DNA from: Plectonema cf. radiosum LEGE 06105
Lineage (GTDB): Bacteria; Cyanobacteriota; Cyanobacteriia; Cyanobacteriales; Nostocaceae
Length of the DNA stretch: 64,000 nt
Assembly: GCF_015207665.1 (NCBI RefSeq)
Contig: NZ_JADEWL010000015.1
Coordinates: forward strand, 27,061-91,060
Reading direction: 5' to 3'
Program-made: the position numbers and the translations under genes
Notes under the pieces: model-generated
What the model was told of the DNA's origin: nothing
Databases searched by the model: none
Seen by the model: only the letters and a program-made list of their open reading frames with translations
Shown: positions 53,511-61,802 of the stretch, piece after piece
Layout of the letters: each line of letters starts with the position of its first letter
Position numbering within the stretch: position 1 is the first letter of the stretch

Positions 53511-54259
53511 TCATTTGAACGGTCTTCAAAAGAAGGACGACGACGTTGTTGTTGACGACGACGGGGTTCGCGTTCGTTTCTAGGGTTAGAAGTTGATGAT
53601 TCTTCTTCTCCGGGAATAATTTCTCCTTTGAATACCCAAACCTTGATGCCAAGGATACCGTAAATGGTTTTTGCGGTAACGTAGGCGTAATCGATATTAG
53701 CTCGTAAAGTATGTAAGGGAACCCGACCTTCACGAGTCCACTCTGTACGGGCAATTTCCGCACCGTTTAAGCGTCCACTGACTTGGATTTTGATTCCTTG
53801 GACACCAGCTCGTTGCGCTCTTTGAATTGCTTGACGTACCACTCTCCTAAAAGAAACTCGGCGTTCAAGCTGTTGGGCTATGTATTCACCAATTAAAAAA
53901 GCATCAGCGTCAACACGCTCTACTTCAACGACATTGATCCGAATTTGACGATTACCACCTAAAGCTTGTTGTAGTCCGAGACGTAATGCTTCAATACCTT
54001 GTCCACCTCTACCTACAACTACACCAGGTCTAGCAGTGGATACTTCTAAATCAATCTGGTCTGCTTTGCGCTCAATTTTGACTTCGGAAATACCGGCATT
54101 ATTTTGAGCGCTTCTACCCAACTTACTATCTATATACTGGCGAAGTTTATAGTCTTCTTGAAGTAGTTCTGGATATCGAGAAGGGTCTGCGAACCAACGA
54201 GATTGATGGTCTTTTGTAATTCCCAGGCGAAATCCAATTGGATTAATTTTTTGTCCCAC
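53504..54259 (-). CDS. rpsC: 30S ribosomal protein S3
   Basis: In 251 aa, the N-terminal [20 protein letters not shown], a KH domain ([20 protein letters not shown]) and the C-domain [20 protein letters not shown] are followed by a charged Arg/Gln/Glu tail ([19 protein letters not shown]) longer than in E. coli. Part of the mRNA-entry helicase. The start is GTG at 54259 with GAGGAG upstream. Confidence 0.98.
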   Translation of the reverse strand: MGQKINPIGFRLGITKDHQSRWFADPSRYPELLQEDYKLRQYIDSKLGRSAQNNAGISEVKIERKADQIDLEVSTARPGVVVGRGGQGIEALRLGLQQALGGNRQIRINVVEVERVDADAFLIGEYIAQQLERRVSFRRVVRQAIQRAQRAGVQGIKIQVSGRLNGAEIARTEWTREGRVPLHTLRANIDYAYVTAKTIYGILGIKVWVFKGEIIPGEEESSTSNPRNEREPRRRQQQRRRPSFEDRSNEN

Positions 54260-54316
54260 TTATGATCTCCTCTAAAATATATTCGCACTCTTTCTAAATC
54301 GTTTCTGAGTGCTTGC

Positions 54317-54676
54317 TTACACCGCGTCCGGGTCAGCAGACACGGCAACGGTTATATGGCAGGTGGGTTTGCGAATTTGATAAGCACGACCCTGCGCTCT
54401 AGGCTGATAGCGCTTGAATACTGGACCTTGATCGGCGAATGCGGTGGAAACTATTAAAGATGCCCGGTCTAATCCCTCATTGTGTTCGGCATTAGCAGCA
54501 GCACTTCTAAGAACCTTTAATACTGGGTCGCAGGCTCTATAAGGCATAAACTCTAAAATTATCAGTGCTTCTCGGTAGGAACGTCCCCTAATTTGATCAA
54601 GTACGCGGCGTACTTTAAAGGGCGACATACCTATATATCGAGCAATCGCTTTTACTTCTTTAGTATCAGTAGCCAT
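54317..54676 (-). CDS. rplV: 50S ribosomal protein L22
   Basis: The 119-aa protein has [40 protein letters not shown] and [20 protein letters not shown], which lines the exit tunnel. The ATG at 54676 with AGGTGA upstream is chosen; the frame extends only four codons further. It is followed by rpsC. Confidence 0.97.
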   Translation of the reverse strand: MATDTKEVKAIARYIGMSPFKVRRVLDQIRGRSYREALIILEFMPYRACDPVLKVLRSAAANAEHNEGLDRASLIVSTAFADQGPVFKRYQPRAQGRAYQIRKPTCHITVAVSADPDAV

Positions 54677-54725
54677 AATAAATTTCACCTAGTTGCTAAT
54701 TGCATGATGCTATTAGCCTCTGTGG

Positions 54726-55001
54726 TTATCTACCTCCTTTTCTATCTTTAGAGTGACCTCTAAAAGTGCGGGTAGGAGAAAATTCTCCTAATTTATGACC
54801 AACCATTTGGTCGCTGACAAAAACTGGAACGTGCTGTTTTCCGTTGTGAACGGCAATAGTATGACCAACCATCATCGGTAAAATGGTGGAAGCTCTCGAC
54901 CAAGTTTTGATAACTTCTTTTTTATTGGTTTCGTTGAGCTTATCGATTTTTTTGAGTAAATGGTCTGCAACAAAAGGACCTTTTTTAAGAGAACGACCCA
55001 T
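54726..55001 (-). CDS. rpsS: 30S ribosomal protein S19
   Basis: The 91-aa protein reads [20 protein letters not shown], then [20 protein letters not shown] and [19 protein letters not shown]. It is complete. Its upstream spacer of about 300 bp carries inverted heptamer runs. Confidence 0.98.
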   Translation of the reverse strand: MGRSLKKGPFVADHLLKKIDKLNETNKKEVIKTWSRASTILPMMVGHTIAVHNGKQHVPVFVSDQMVGHKLGEFSPTRTFRGHSKDRKGGR

Positions 55002-55298
55002 AGGACAATCAATTTTGGATTTTAGATTTTGGATTTTGGATTAAAAATGCTCAAACCAGCTTGGTTAAGTTGATAATTTCACTATAGTGATTTAAGCAAA
55101 CTTTAAAAACTTTGTAGAATCAGAGATATTACTAATTCACATCAGGTGTAATTTTGAATTTCAGATTTTAGGATTTTAGATTTTTGTTTGTTCAGAATTT
55201 CAATTCATAGCTATTAGGGAGTGAGATGTTTACTCTATGGGATTAATGGAAACGGCTACATATTTGAATCCAAAATCCAAAATCTAAAATCCAAAATT
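55002..55298. repeat. Spacer with inverted heptamer runs between rplB and rpsS
   Basis: TTTTGGA/TTTTAGA units at about 55013-55043 and AATCCAA/AATCTAA units at about 55266-55297 face each other across about 220 bp, with further TTTTAGA units near 55160-55182. It interrupts the normally tight rplB-rpsS junction; no gene. Confidence 0.65.
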
Positions 55299-56162
55299 CT
55301 ATGACTGACGACCACCGCGACCCCGCTTGGAAGCCTTACGACGACGGCGAACAATCAATTTACTACTTGCTTTTTTGGGCTTACGAGTTTTCTTACCTAG
55401 GGTAGGTTTACCCCAAGGAGTCACAGGACCGGATCTACCAATTGGAGCGCGTCCTTCACCACCACCGTGGGGGTGGTCGCAAGGGTTCATTACACTTCCT
55501 CGAACTTTGGGACGACGACCTTTCCAACGGTTACGACCGGCTTTACCCAAACTTTGGTTTCTGGCTTCAATGTTGCCTACTTGTCCGATGGTGGCGTAAC
55601 ATTCACGCCGAATCATGCGGACTTCTCCTGAAGGCAATTTTAAAGTAACGTAGTTACCATCTTTCGCCATGACTTGAGCATTTGCACCAGCCGAACGTAC
55701 TATTTGACCGCCTTTTCCAGCAACCAATTCTACGTTGTGAACGCTGGTACCCAAGGGCATATTTGATAAAGGTAAGGCGTTGCCATTTTCTATAGGAGAA
55801 TCTGGACCGGCGATAATTTGAGTACCGACCTTCATTCCGTGGGGTTGCAAGATATAACGCTTTTCGCCGTCTTCATAAACAACTAGTGCAATTCTCGCGT
55901 TACGGTTGGGGTCGTATTCAATTGCTTCCACCGTTGCAAGCATACCCCGCTTATCTCTTTTAAAATCAATAATCCGATAAAGACGTTTGTGTCCGCCACC
56001 GCGACGACGACTAGTAATTACACCGCGATTATTTCTTCCTTTTGCCCGATGAATATGTTCGGTTAAAGATTTTTCCGGCTTAGATTTGGTAATTTCCGAA
56101 AAGTCGGAAGTTTCCGCTTGACGGTTACTGGGGGTGTATGGACGAAAAGTACGAATACCCAT
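55299..56162 (-). CDS. rplB: 50S ribosomal protein L2
   Basis: The 287-aa protein has [40 protein letters not shown] and the peptidyl-transferase-centre signature [20 protein letters not shown]. Full length. It is flanked on both sides by long repeat-filled spacers, unusual for this gene. ATG at 56162. Confidence 0.98.
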   Translation of the reverse strand: MGIRTFRPYTPSNRQAETSDFSEITKSKPEKSLTEHIHRAKGRNNRGVITSRRRGGGHKRLYRIIDFKRDKRGMLATVEAIEYDPNRNARIALVVYEDGEKRYILQPHGMKVGTQIIAGPDSPIENGNALPLSNMPLGTSVHNVELVAGKGGQIVRSAGANAQVMAKDGNYVTLKLPSGEVRMIRRECYATIGQVGNIEARNQSLGKAGRNRWKGRRPKVRGSVMNPCDHPHGGGEGRAPIGRSGPVTPWGKPTLGKKTRKPKKASSKLIVRRRRKASKRGRGGRQS

Positions 56163-56204
56163 AATTTGAAATTTATCTACAAAGTATTTTGCTCAAGGAG
56201 GGAG

Positions 56205-56365
56205 GAGAAAGTTAGGAGTTAGGAGTTAGGAGTTAGGAGTTAGGAGTTAGGAGTTAGGAGTTAGGAGTTAGGAGTTAAGAGTTAGGAGTTAAGAGTTTAA
56301 TTCCCATTACCCATTACCCATTACCCATTACCCATTACCCATTACCCATTACCCATTACCCATTA
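56205..56365. repeat. Double heptamer (STRR) array between rplW and rplB
   Basis: About ten GTTAGGA units plus variants (56211-56297) are followed by nine perfect CCCATTA units (56303-56365). The second array ends one base before the rplW stop codon. Confidence 0.9.
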
Positions 56366-56366
56366 A

Positions 56367-56681
56367 TTACACATCTGGGAATAGAACCTGACGAATCTTG
56401 TCTTCATCCCCGGATACTAGGGTGACAATTGCTCGTTTGTATTGGGGTTTAAACCCGATAAATCTCCCAACCCGCTTTTTTTTGCGAGGTTGTAATGCGG
56501 TATTTACTTTTACAACTTTGACATCAAATAAACTTTCAATTGCTGCTTTTATTTGAGTTTTAGTTGCTTTGGGAACAACTTCAAAAGTATATTTATTTTG
56601 CTCCATATTGATTGTCGCCTTTTCGGTGAGAATCGGGCGACGCACTAGGTCGGGAAGATTACGGGGGTCAAATTTAGCCAT
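56367..56681 (-). CDS. rplW: 50S ribosomal protein L23
   Basis: The 104-aa protein has [40 protein letters not shown] and [20 protein letters not shown]. It sits at the exit tunnel. It starts 8 bp inside the rplD 3' end, so translation is coupled. Its stop codon abuts a CCCATTA array. Confidence 0.97.
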   Translation of the reverse strand: MAKFDPRNLPDLVRRPILTEKATINMEQNKYTFEVVPKATKTQIKAAIESLFDVKVVKVNTALQPRKKKRVGRFIGFKPQYKRAIVTLVSGDEDKIRQVLFPDV

Positions 56682-57309
56682 TATTGTAGACCTCCTGAAT
56701 TTTATCTAATGCCGATGCACTGACTACGATTTTGTCTGCGTGCAGCAAATCAAAAACATTAAGTTGGTCGGCTGCAATCAGTTTGAGATTCTCTACATTA
56801 CGGGCTGATAAATATATGTTTTCAACACGTTCGGACAAAATCAACAAAGTCTTTTGATCGGGTTGAGAACCCCAACGAGCAATAGCTTGCACCAATTCTT
56901 TGCTTTTTGGTCGCTGTAATTGTTCGTTAAATTCTTCAACCACAATGATGTCGTCGATCCGACTGGCAAAGGCTGTCCGCAAGGCCAAACGGCGCTCTTT
57001 ACGGTTCATCCTCAAGTTATATTCCTTGGGTTTTGGTCCAAAGATGACACCACCACCACGCCATAGAGGCGAACGAGTAGAACCAGCACGGGCGCGACCC
57101 GTCCCTTTTTGCCGCCATGGTTTGCGACCGCCTCCCCGAACTTCAGCACGGGTTTTAGTACTAGCGTTTCCCTGGCGAGCATTAGCCAATTGTCGAACCA
57201 AGGCTCTATGTACGATGTGAGAAGCAGTTTCTTCCTTGGCAACTTTTAAATCCAAGGTTTTCTGTCCGACTTCTTCTCCCTGCCAGTTTTTTACTCCACA
57301 ATCTGCCAT
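56674..57309 (-). CDS. rplD: 50S ribosomal protein L4
   Basis: The 211-aa protein has [20 protein letters not shown], the extended tunnel loop ([39 protein letters not shown]) and the C-domain [21 protein letters not shown]4 autoregulates the S10 operon in enterobacteria; whether it does here is unknown. ATG at 57309; about 175 bp of spacer with CCAAAAT heptamers separates it from rplC. Confidence 0.97.
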   Translation of the reverse strand: MADCGVKNWQGEEVGQKTLDLKVAKEETASHIVHRALVRQLANARQGNASTKTRAEVRGGGRKPWRQKGTGRARAGSTRSPLWRGGGVIFGPKPKEYNLRMNRKERRLALRTAFASRIDDIIVVEEFNEQLQRPKSKELVQAIARWGSQPDQKTLLILSERVENIYLSARNVENLKLIAADQLNVFDLLHADKIVVSASALDKIQEVYNNG

Positions 57310-57483
57310 TTTTATGTCCTTCTTAAATTAGTCATTTGCCATTTGTTTTTTATTTATCATTTACCTTGCCGTTTTATTATGCTCTGGGTAAAGTAAATGA
57401 CCTAATCTCAGATTTTAATTTTTAGTGAATTGTTTGAATTATTCAATCCAAAATCCAAAATCCAAAATCCATTCCGCGAATGA

Positions 57484-58116
57484 CTATTTCACTTCTTTTG
57501 CAGGGAGAATATTAACTAATGCTCCTGATTTGCCAGGAATCGCTCCCCGAATTAACAATAAATTACGTTCGGCATCAACTCGCACAATTTTTAGTTTGCG
57601 AACTGTAATGCGCTTACCTCCCAAACGTCCAGCCATCCGCTTACCGGGATAAACACGACCGGGAGTAGTACCAGCACCGATGGAACCTGGTTCTCTATGG
57701 TTTTTAGAACCGTGGGACATCGGACCTCTACTGAAGTTGTTACGCTTCTGGTTTCCTGCGAAACCACGACCGATACTTGTACCGACTACATCTACTAGCT
57801 GACCTGCATCAAAAATATCAGCACTGATTTGCTGACCCAAAGAATATTCATCCGTGCTTTCGGCGCGGTATTCTTCTAAGTGCCTCAAAGGTGGAGCAGA
57901 AGATTTTGCTAAATGCCCCAACATCGGCTTATTTAATGCTTTTGCTTTTACTTCACCATATGCTAATTGAATGGCGGAGTAACCGTCGGTCTGAATAGTT
58001 TTGATTTGGGTTACAGTACATGGTCCGGCTTGAACGACAGTAACGGGAATTGCTGCTCCCGCATCGTCAAAAACCTGAGTCATACCCACTTTGGTGCCGA
58101 GAATACCTACAGACAC
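57484..58116 (-). CDS. rplC: 50S ribosomal protein L3
   Basis: The 210-aa protein reads [20 protein letters not shown] and contains [20 protein letters not shown] and [20 protein letters not shown], the loop near the peptidyl-transferase centre. The start is GTG at 58116 with AGGAG about 11 bases upstream. It is the first gene of the cluster here, since rpsJ lies elsewhere in cyanobacteria. Confidence 0.97.
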   Translation of the reverse strand: MSVGILGTKVGMTQVFDDAGAAIPVTVVQAGPCTVTQIKTIQTDGYSAIQLAYGEVKAKALNKPMLGHLAKSSAPPLRHLEEYRAESTDEYSLGQQISADIFDAGQLVDVVGTSIGRGFAGNQKRNNFSRGPMSHGSKNHREPGSIGAGTTPGRVYPGKRMAGRLGGKRITVRKLKIVRVDAERNLLLIRGAIPGKSGALVNILPAKEVK

Positions 58117-58865
58117 AGTTACAAGTCTCCTTTTTATCAGTTTTCCGCTTTATTTCGGAACTTTAGGATTTTGGAGTCTCTTTTTCAAGAAACTACCCGC
58201 CGATGTCATCAAAAAACCTCAGAAGTCAGGAGTAGCTCAGGCTAAGCTTATCCAACTTCTACAACGGGTTTTTTTTGTTCTTTCACCGCCAATCATCTAA
58301 AAATTGTTGATTTATTGGCGCAGCTTAAAATACTTTCCTGAAAGGAAAGATTAAAGAATTAAATGCAATGCTTGATAGCTTTGCGATTTGTGCAGCAATG
58401 CCTTTCTAGACAATTGCTTTGGCACTTTTACTCTTTCACTTCGGTGGACTTAAGCGGCTAATTCCGCTCAGTATCCTTTTTTCAAAGGCTGACATTATGC
58501 CATTATCAACCAATATACTAGTTTACCAATCTAAAAAGTCTTAAGCGTATTAAGTTTACCTCAAGGCTTCTTAATTTACCACTCTTTGATCGCTTTTAAC
58601 TAATTTCTTGGGATAAATCTGCTGAAAATCTTACAAAATAGTCTTAAGCAAGAATTTTATTTACAGAGCGGCTAATGTTTGAATTTGGTCACAAATAAAT
58701 AGTGTAAGTTATTTATTTTATTTTGTCCAGATTCTTTTTAGAGAAATGGGAGAACAAGAAATTAGCACTCGATCATACAAAACTCTTAACTGGTCGCTAA
58801 TTAACTGTTAACCGATAACTTTTAACTAATAATAGAATTATCGAAGTGGTATTTGAAAAAGTTTT
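58117..58865. promoter_or_regulatory. Divergent region between rplC and ndhN
   Basis: These 750 bp must hold the promoter and leader of the whole ribosomal cluster (leftward) and of ndhN (rightward). A small hairpin GCGG-ctaatt-CCGC lies at about 58454-58467; the rest is AT-rich. A long leader upstream of rplC is likely, but I see no riboswitch or L4-leader structure I can name. No gene is supported. Confidence 0.45.
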
Positions 58866-59345
58866 ATGGCATTACTTACTAACGGTGGCGGTTTCATTCG
58901 TAAGTTGGAAAAATTTGGCGCTCTTGCAGTGTATGTACCTTTAGAAGGCGGTTTTGAAGGTCGGTATCGTCGTCGATTGCGTGCTAAGGGCTACAATGCT
59001 TTGTGTATCAGCGGCAAAGGAATTGGTGATGTAGCAGCTTATTTAACTGGAGTTCACGGTGTAAGACCTCCACATCTTGGCAAAAAAAGCACCAGTAGCG
59101 GAGCTGCGGTAGGTTATGTATATTATTTACCGCCAATCATTAGTACTCAATTAGAACAGTTGCCACCAAAATCCAAAGGATTAGTATTGTGGATTATTGA
59201 CGGACATACTCTTGATGATCAAGAGGTAGAATATTTGGCAAATTTACCTAAAATCGAGCCAAGAGTAAAAGTTGTAATTGAAAGGGGTGGCGATCGCGCT
59301 TTTCGTTTTATGCCTTTAGAGGAAAGTTTGGCTATAGCGAGTTAG
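58866..59345 (+). CDS. ndhN: NAD(P)H-quinone oxidoreductase subunit N
   Basis: The 159-aa protein reads MALLTNGGGFIRKLEKFGAL, then FEGRYRRRLRAKGYNALCIS and TGVHGVRPPHLGKKSTSSGA. NdhN is an oxygenic-photosynthesis-specific peripheral subunit of thylakoid NDH-1 with no bacterial complex I counterpart. Length is usual. ATG at 58866. Divergence from rplC is the arrangement known in Anabaena. The gene ends directly at a GTTAGGA heptamer array. Confidence 0.96.
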   Translation: MALLTNGGGFIRKLEKFGALAVYVPLEGGFEGRYRRRLRAKGYNALCISGKGIGDVAAYLTGVHGVRPPHLGKKSTSSGAAVGYVYYLPPIISTQLEQLPPKSKGLVLWIIDGHTLDDQEVEYLANLPKIEPRVKVVIERGGDRAFRFMPLEESLAIAS

Positions 59346-59813
59346 GAGATGGGAGTTAGGAGTTAGGAGTTAGGAGTTAGGAGTTGGGAGTTAGTGCGAG
59401 CGTCTCGCTCGCTATTTTCCCCTCTTCCCGCTCTTGCCCTATTTCCCACTCTTCCGGCTCTTCCCCTATTTCCGGCTCTTCCCCTATTCCCCGCTCTCCC
59501 CCCTCTCTCTCATGGGTAGGTTTTTTAGATTAGACCTATTTTCTTGCTTTTAGAGCCAAAGTTATCGTCTGAAACCTTAAAGCTACGTTCAACAGTTGAG
59601 AAAATTCTCAACTATTTGTCCAAAACCTAAATACCTACCCTTGAAAGCTCCCCCCTCTTACTCCTCTCCCCTCTCTTCCCATGTTTTTTGTAATTTAGGT
59701 GAAAGATTATTGCGAAAGTAACGGACAATTAGATCAAAAAATCGTCATACTTAAAGAGGGAGATTTTAACTACTGCTCCCTGTAGTTCGAGGCGTGAAGT
59801 TAAAAAAGCAGAT
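59346..59813. repeat. Heptamer and CT-rich repeats after ndhN
   Basis: AGTTAGG units (about 59354-59392), a solo palindromic end TAGTGCGAGC/GCTCGC (59392-59412), then long pyrimidine-rich repeats with CTCTTCC, CCCCTATT and CCCCTCT units (about 59417-59512 and 59648-59680). No gene is supported in these 470 bp. Confidence 0.7.
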
Positions 59814-60359
59814 ATGAAACGTAATAAATATAGTAGTAGGTCAACTAATACCTCTCCTAAAAGCTCTAATTTTGGCTCCTCAGTATTTAATTTCACAACT
59901 ATTGCCATTCTGGGGGGCATATTTATTCTAGGTATTGGTATTGGTATCGCTTTTAGTTCTACAGCAACTTTTTCACCATCGAATGTTGCTTCTCGTGAGT
60001 ATATTGATACCAAAGCACCAAATCCAGAGGTTTGCGTACAGTATGGAGCCAGTGCGATGGTTATGGATACCAGATTATTTGTAACTCTAAACCCGTTTAA
60101 TGTTTATGTTGGTCAACCCAGTATGCGCCCTGGATGCGTTTTACGTCAAAGTAACTGGGAAATTTTAAGACAGAAAAACCTAGTAACATCAGATCAAATA
60201 AGAGATTGCAAAAATCGTTTAAATACTTTTGGGTTTACGGGTAGATTAGATAGTAAAGAGCTTGCTATTAACTGCATCTATCAAAATGATGCAGCGAAAA
60301 ACTTCTTTAGTACAGAAGAAGGAGCTATAAATTTACCTGGAGAGACGGAAAGATTCTAG
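59814..60359 (+). CDS. DUF3172-family membrane-anchored protein
   Basis: In 181 aa, a basic Ser-rich N-terminus is followed by one hydrophobic helix (about 25-48, FTTIAILGGIFILGIGIGIA). The conserved domain follows: VCVQYGASAMVMDTRLFVTL, NPFNVYVGQPSMRPGCVLRQ, NWEILRQKNLVTSDQI, and LNTFGFTGRL. The DUF3172 family is found in cyanobacteria and chloroplasts, and its function is unknown. The three Cys (VCVQYG, GCVLR, IRDCKN) are notable. ATG at 59814. A hairpin terminator follows at 60409-60436. Confidence 0.87.
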   Translation: MKRNKYSSRSTNTSPKSSNFGSSVFNFTTIAILGGIFILGIGIGIAFSSTATFSPSNVASREYIDTKAPNPEVCVQYGASAMVMDTRLFVTLNPFNVYVGQPSMRPGCVLRQSNWEILRQKNLVTSDQIRDCKNRLNTFGFTGRLDSKELAINCIYQNDAAKNFFSTEEGAINLPGETERF

Positions 60360-60408
60360 AAAGTTATTGTTAACATTAGGGCTGTTACTAAAAATAAGAC
60401 TTGATATG

Positions 60409-60440
60409 GAGACGCAATAGATTTTCATTGCGTCTCTATT
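60409..60440 (+). terminator. Hairpin terminator after the DUF3172 gene
   Basis: GAGACGCAAT, an 8-base loop and ATTGCGTCTC, then TATTTGTATT. It is a perfect 10-bp stem 50 bp after the stop codon. The arm resembles the GTAGAGACGCAA core of the 87-bp MITEs. Confidence 0.55.
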
Positions 60441-60465
60441 TGTATTGAATTCGATGGTGAATCTA

Positions 60466-60530
60466 AGAAGTCGGGTTTTTATGACTTGTTTTCTGATGCT
60501 ACGAACATTTTTCTTTAAAACCCGACTTCT
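60466..60530. repeat. AGAAGTCGGGTTTTT hairpin family, complete copy
   Basis: Left arm AGAAGTCGGGTTTTT and right arm TTAAAACCCGACTTCT around about 35 bp. A second copy follows 22 bp later. Confidence 0.75.
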
Positions 60531-60552
60531 GCGACTGTTTTTTCGTGGGGTA

Positions 60553-60617
60553 AGAAATCGGGTTGTTATGACTTGTTTTGTTGGGTTAGGGATATTAATC
60601 GTAAAAACCAGACTTCT
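60553..60617. repeat. AGAAGTCGGGTTTTT hairpin family, diverged tandem copy
   Basis: Left arm AGAAATCGGGTTGTT and right arm AAAAACCAGACTTCT. It shares ATGACTTGTTTT with the previous copy and GGATATTAATCGTAAAAAC with the copy at 24073-24135. It lies between the convergent DUF3172 and AMIN genes. Confidence 0.7.
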
Positions 60618-60654
60618 GTGATTGTGTAAAACTCACGTTTTTTAAAGCATCAAA

Positions 60655-61545
60655 TTATTGATTGGGATTGGGGAAAGGTTGTCCAAATTCAATTATTCCA
60701 GACTCTGGTGTATTAATTACCGGAGAATTATATGGGGCTGCGGGGAAAAGGGATGGAGGAGTACTGAAATTTCCTGACGGTGAAGGAAATGTTGCGGGTG
60801 GAAGAACTGGATTTTGGATTTGTGGAAATCGGTTGTTGTTTGTAATCGGTGGTACAGTTACAGTAGGCTGCTGTAAATATCCATTGCTTCCATTGTTAAC
60901 AGGCGGTAATGTTAAGGGTGTAGCAAAAACAGGTTGTGTATTTACACTTGGAATAGTTTGTGAAGGATTATACATTCCAGGAGGAAGATTACCTGGTGGT
61001 TGTGGGAGTGGAAGAATCCCTGGTGGTTGTGGAGAGTAAGCACCCGGTGGTAAATCACCCCCTACTGATGAATATCCTGGTGGTAAAAAATTGTCATTAC
61101 GAGCAATAAAAGGACGAAGCACCCAACGATTAGGATTTTGTGAAAGGGGTTGTAATTGTACTTGATTGCTGTCAAAAAAGGCTCCCGGAGCTAAATCCAG
61201 GACAATACGTGTTACATCTTCGTTTAGCTGAGAAACGCGAATTCTCTGAACTGCTCCGTTGTAATTTTGTTCGGTAGGAACGTAACCTAATCTGGTATTA
61301 GGTAAATCTACCACTAAACGAGGAGGTTGAGATAAGTAAAAATACTGGGGACGAGATGGTGCTGAGAGAGAAATTTCTAACTGCGAACCTAGGGGAGAAA
61401 ATCGCCAATCTTCTAGTTTTCCAGTTGGTGCGGCAATACTGCTATTAGTATCAAGAGCAACTGCTGCATATAAGCTAAACAAGCCAACACGAATTAATCT
61501 CTTACACCAAGAGACAAATTGCCTGTTCTTAAATTGCTTATCCAT
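60655..61545 (-). CDS. AMIN-domain protein with a proline-rich tail
   Basis: In 296 aa, an N-terminal hydrophobic signal segment (about 15-40, LIRVGLFSLYAAVALDTNSS) leads to an AMIN domain (about 45-150). That domain has LEDWRFSPLGSQLEISLSAP, YFYLSQPPRLVVDLPNTRLG and IRVSQLNEDVTRIVLDLAPG. The C-terminal 140 residues are Pro/Asn/Gly-rich (PPGILPLPQPPGNLPPGMYN). AMIN domains target proteins to peptidoglycan or septal sites; no amidase domain is attached here, so it is probably a periplasmic cell-wall-binding protein. ATG at 61545. Identity of the domain is good, cellular role inferred. Confidence 0.85.
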   Translation of the reverse strand: MDKQFKNRQFVSWCKRLIRVGLFSLYAAVALDTNSSIAAPTGKLEDWRFSPLGSQLEISLSAPSRPQYFYLSQPPRLVVDLPNTRLGYVPTEQNYNGAVQRIRVSQLNEDVTRIVLDLAPGAFFDSNQVQLQPLSQNPNRWVLRPFIARNDNFLPPGYSSVGGDLPPGAYSPQPPGILPLPQPPGNLPPGMYNPSQTIPSVNTQPVFATPLTLPPVNNGSNGYLQQPTVTVPPITNNNRFPQIQNPVLPPATFPSPSGNFSTPPSLFPAAPYNSPVINTPESGIIEFGQPFPNPNQ

Positions 61546-61802
61546 TATTTTTATCCCTTGTAGGTTAAGCCAGAGTAGGCGGCTTAATTGCTAATAGTTT
61601 AGTACAACATTGCCCAAATTTGTCAGATTAAAATCAGAAAACTCTACGTTTCTCCGCGTATACTTTGCATTCCTCTGCATTTAAAATTCCATAGTTAACA
61701 ATCTTCATGCTTTTATCAAGATATTTCCGAAAATTCCTCGATGAAATCAAGGAGATGTATAAGTTATTTTTTTAACAATCTTAATTAAAATAATAGACTT
61801 AT

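Noticed and set aside
56205..56365. Heptamer runs as CRISPR or telomere-like structure
   Set aside because: Pure 7-bp tandem units without spacers, matching the STRR class of heterocystous cyanobacteria.
60662..61039. Plus-strand 125-aa Gly-rich frame
   Set aside because: Shadow of the proline-rich tail of the AMIN-domain protein on the other strand.
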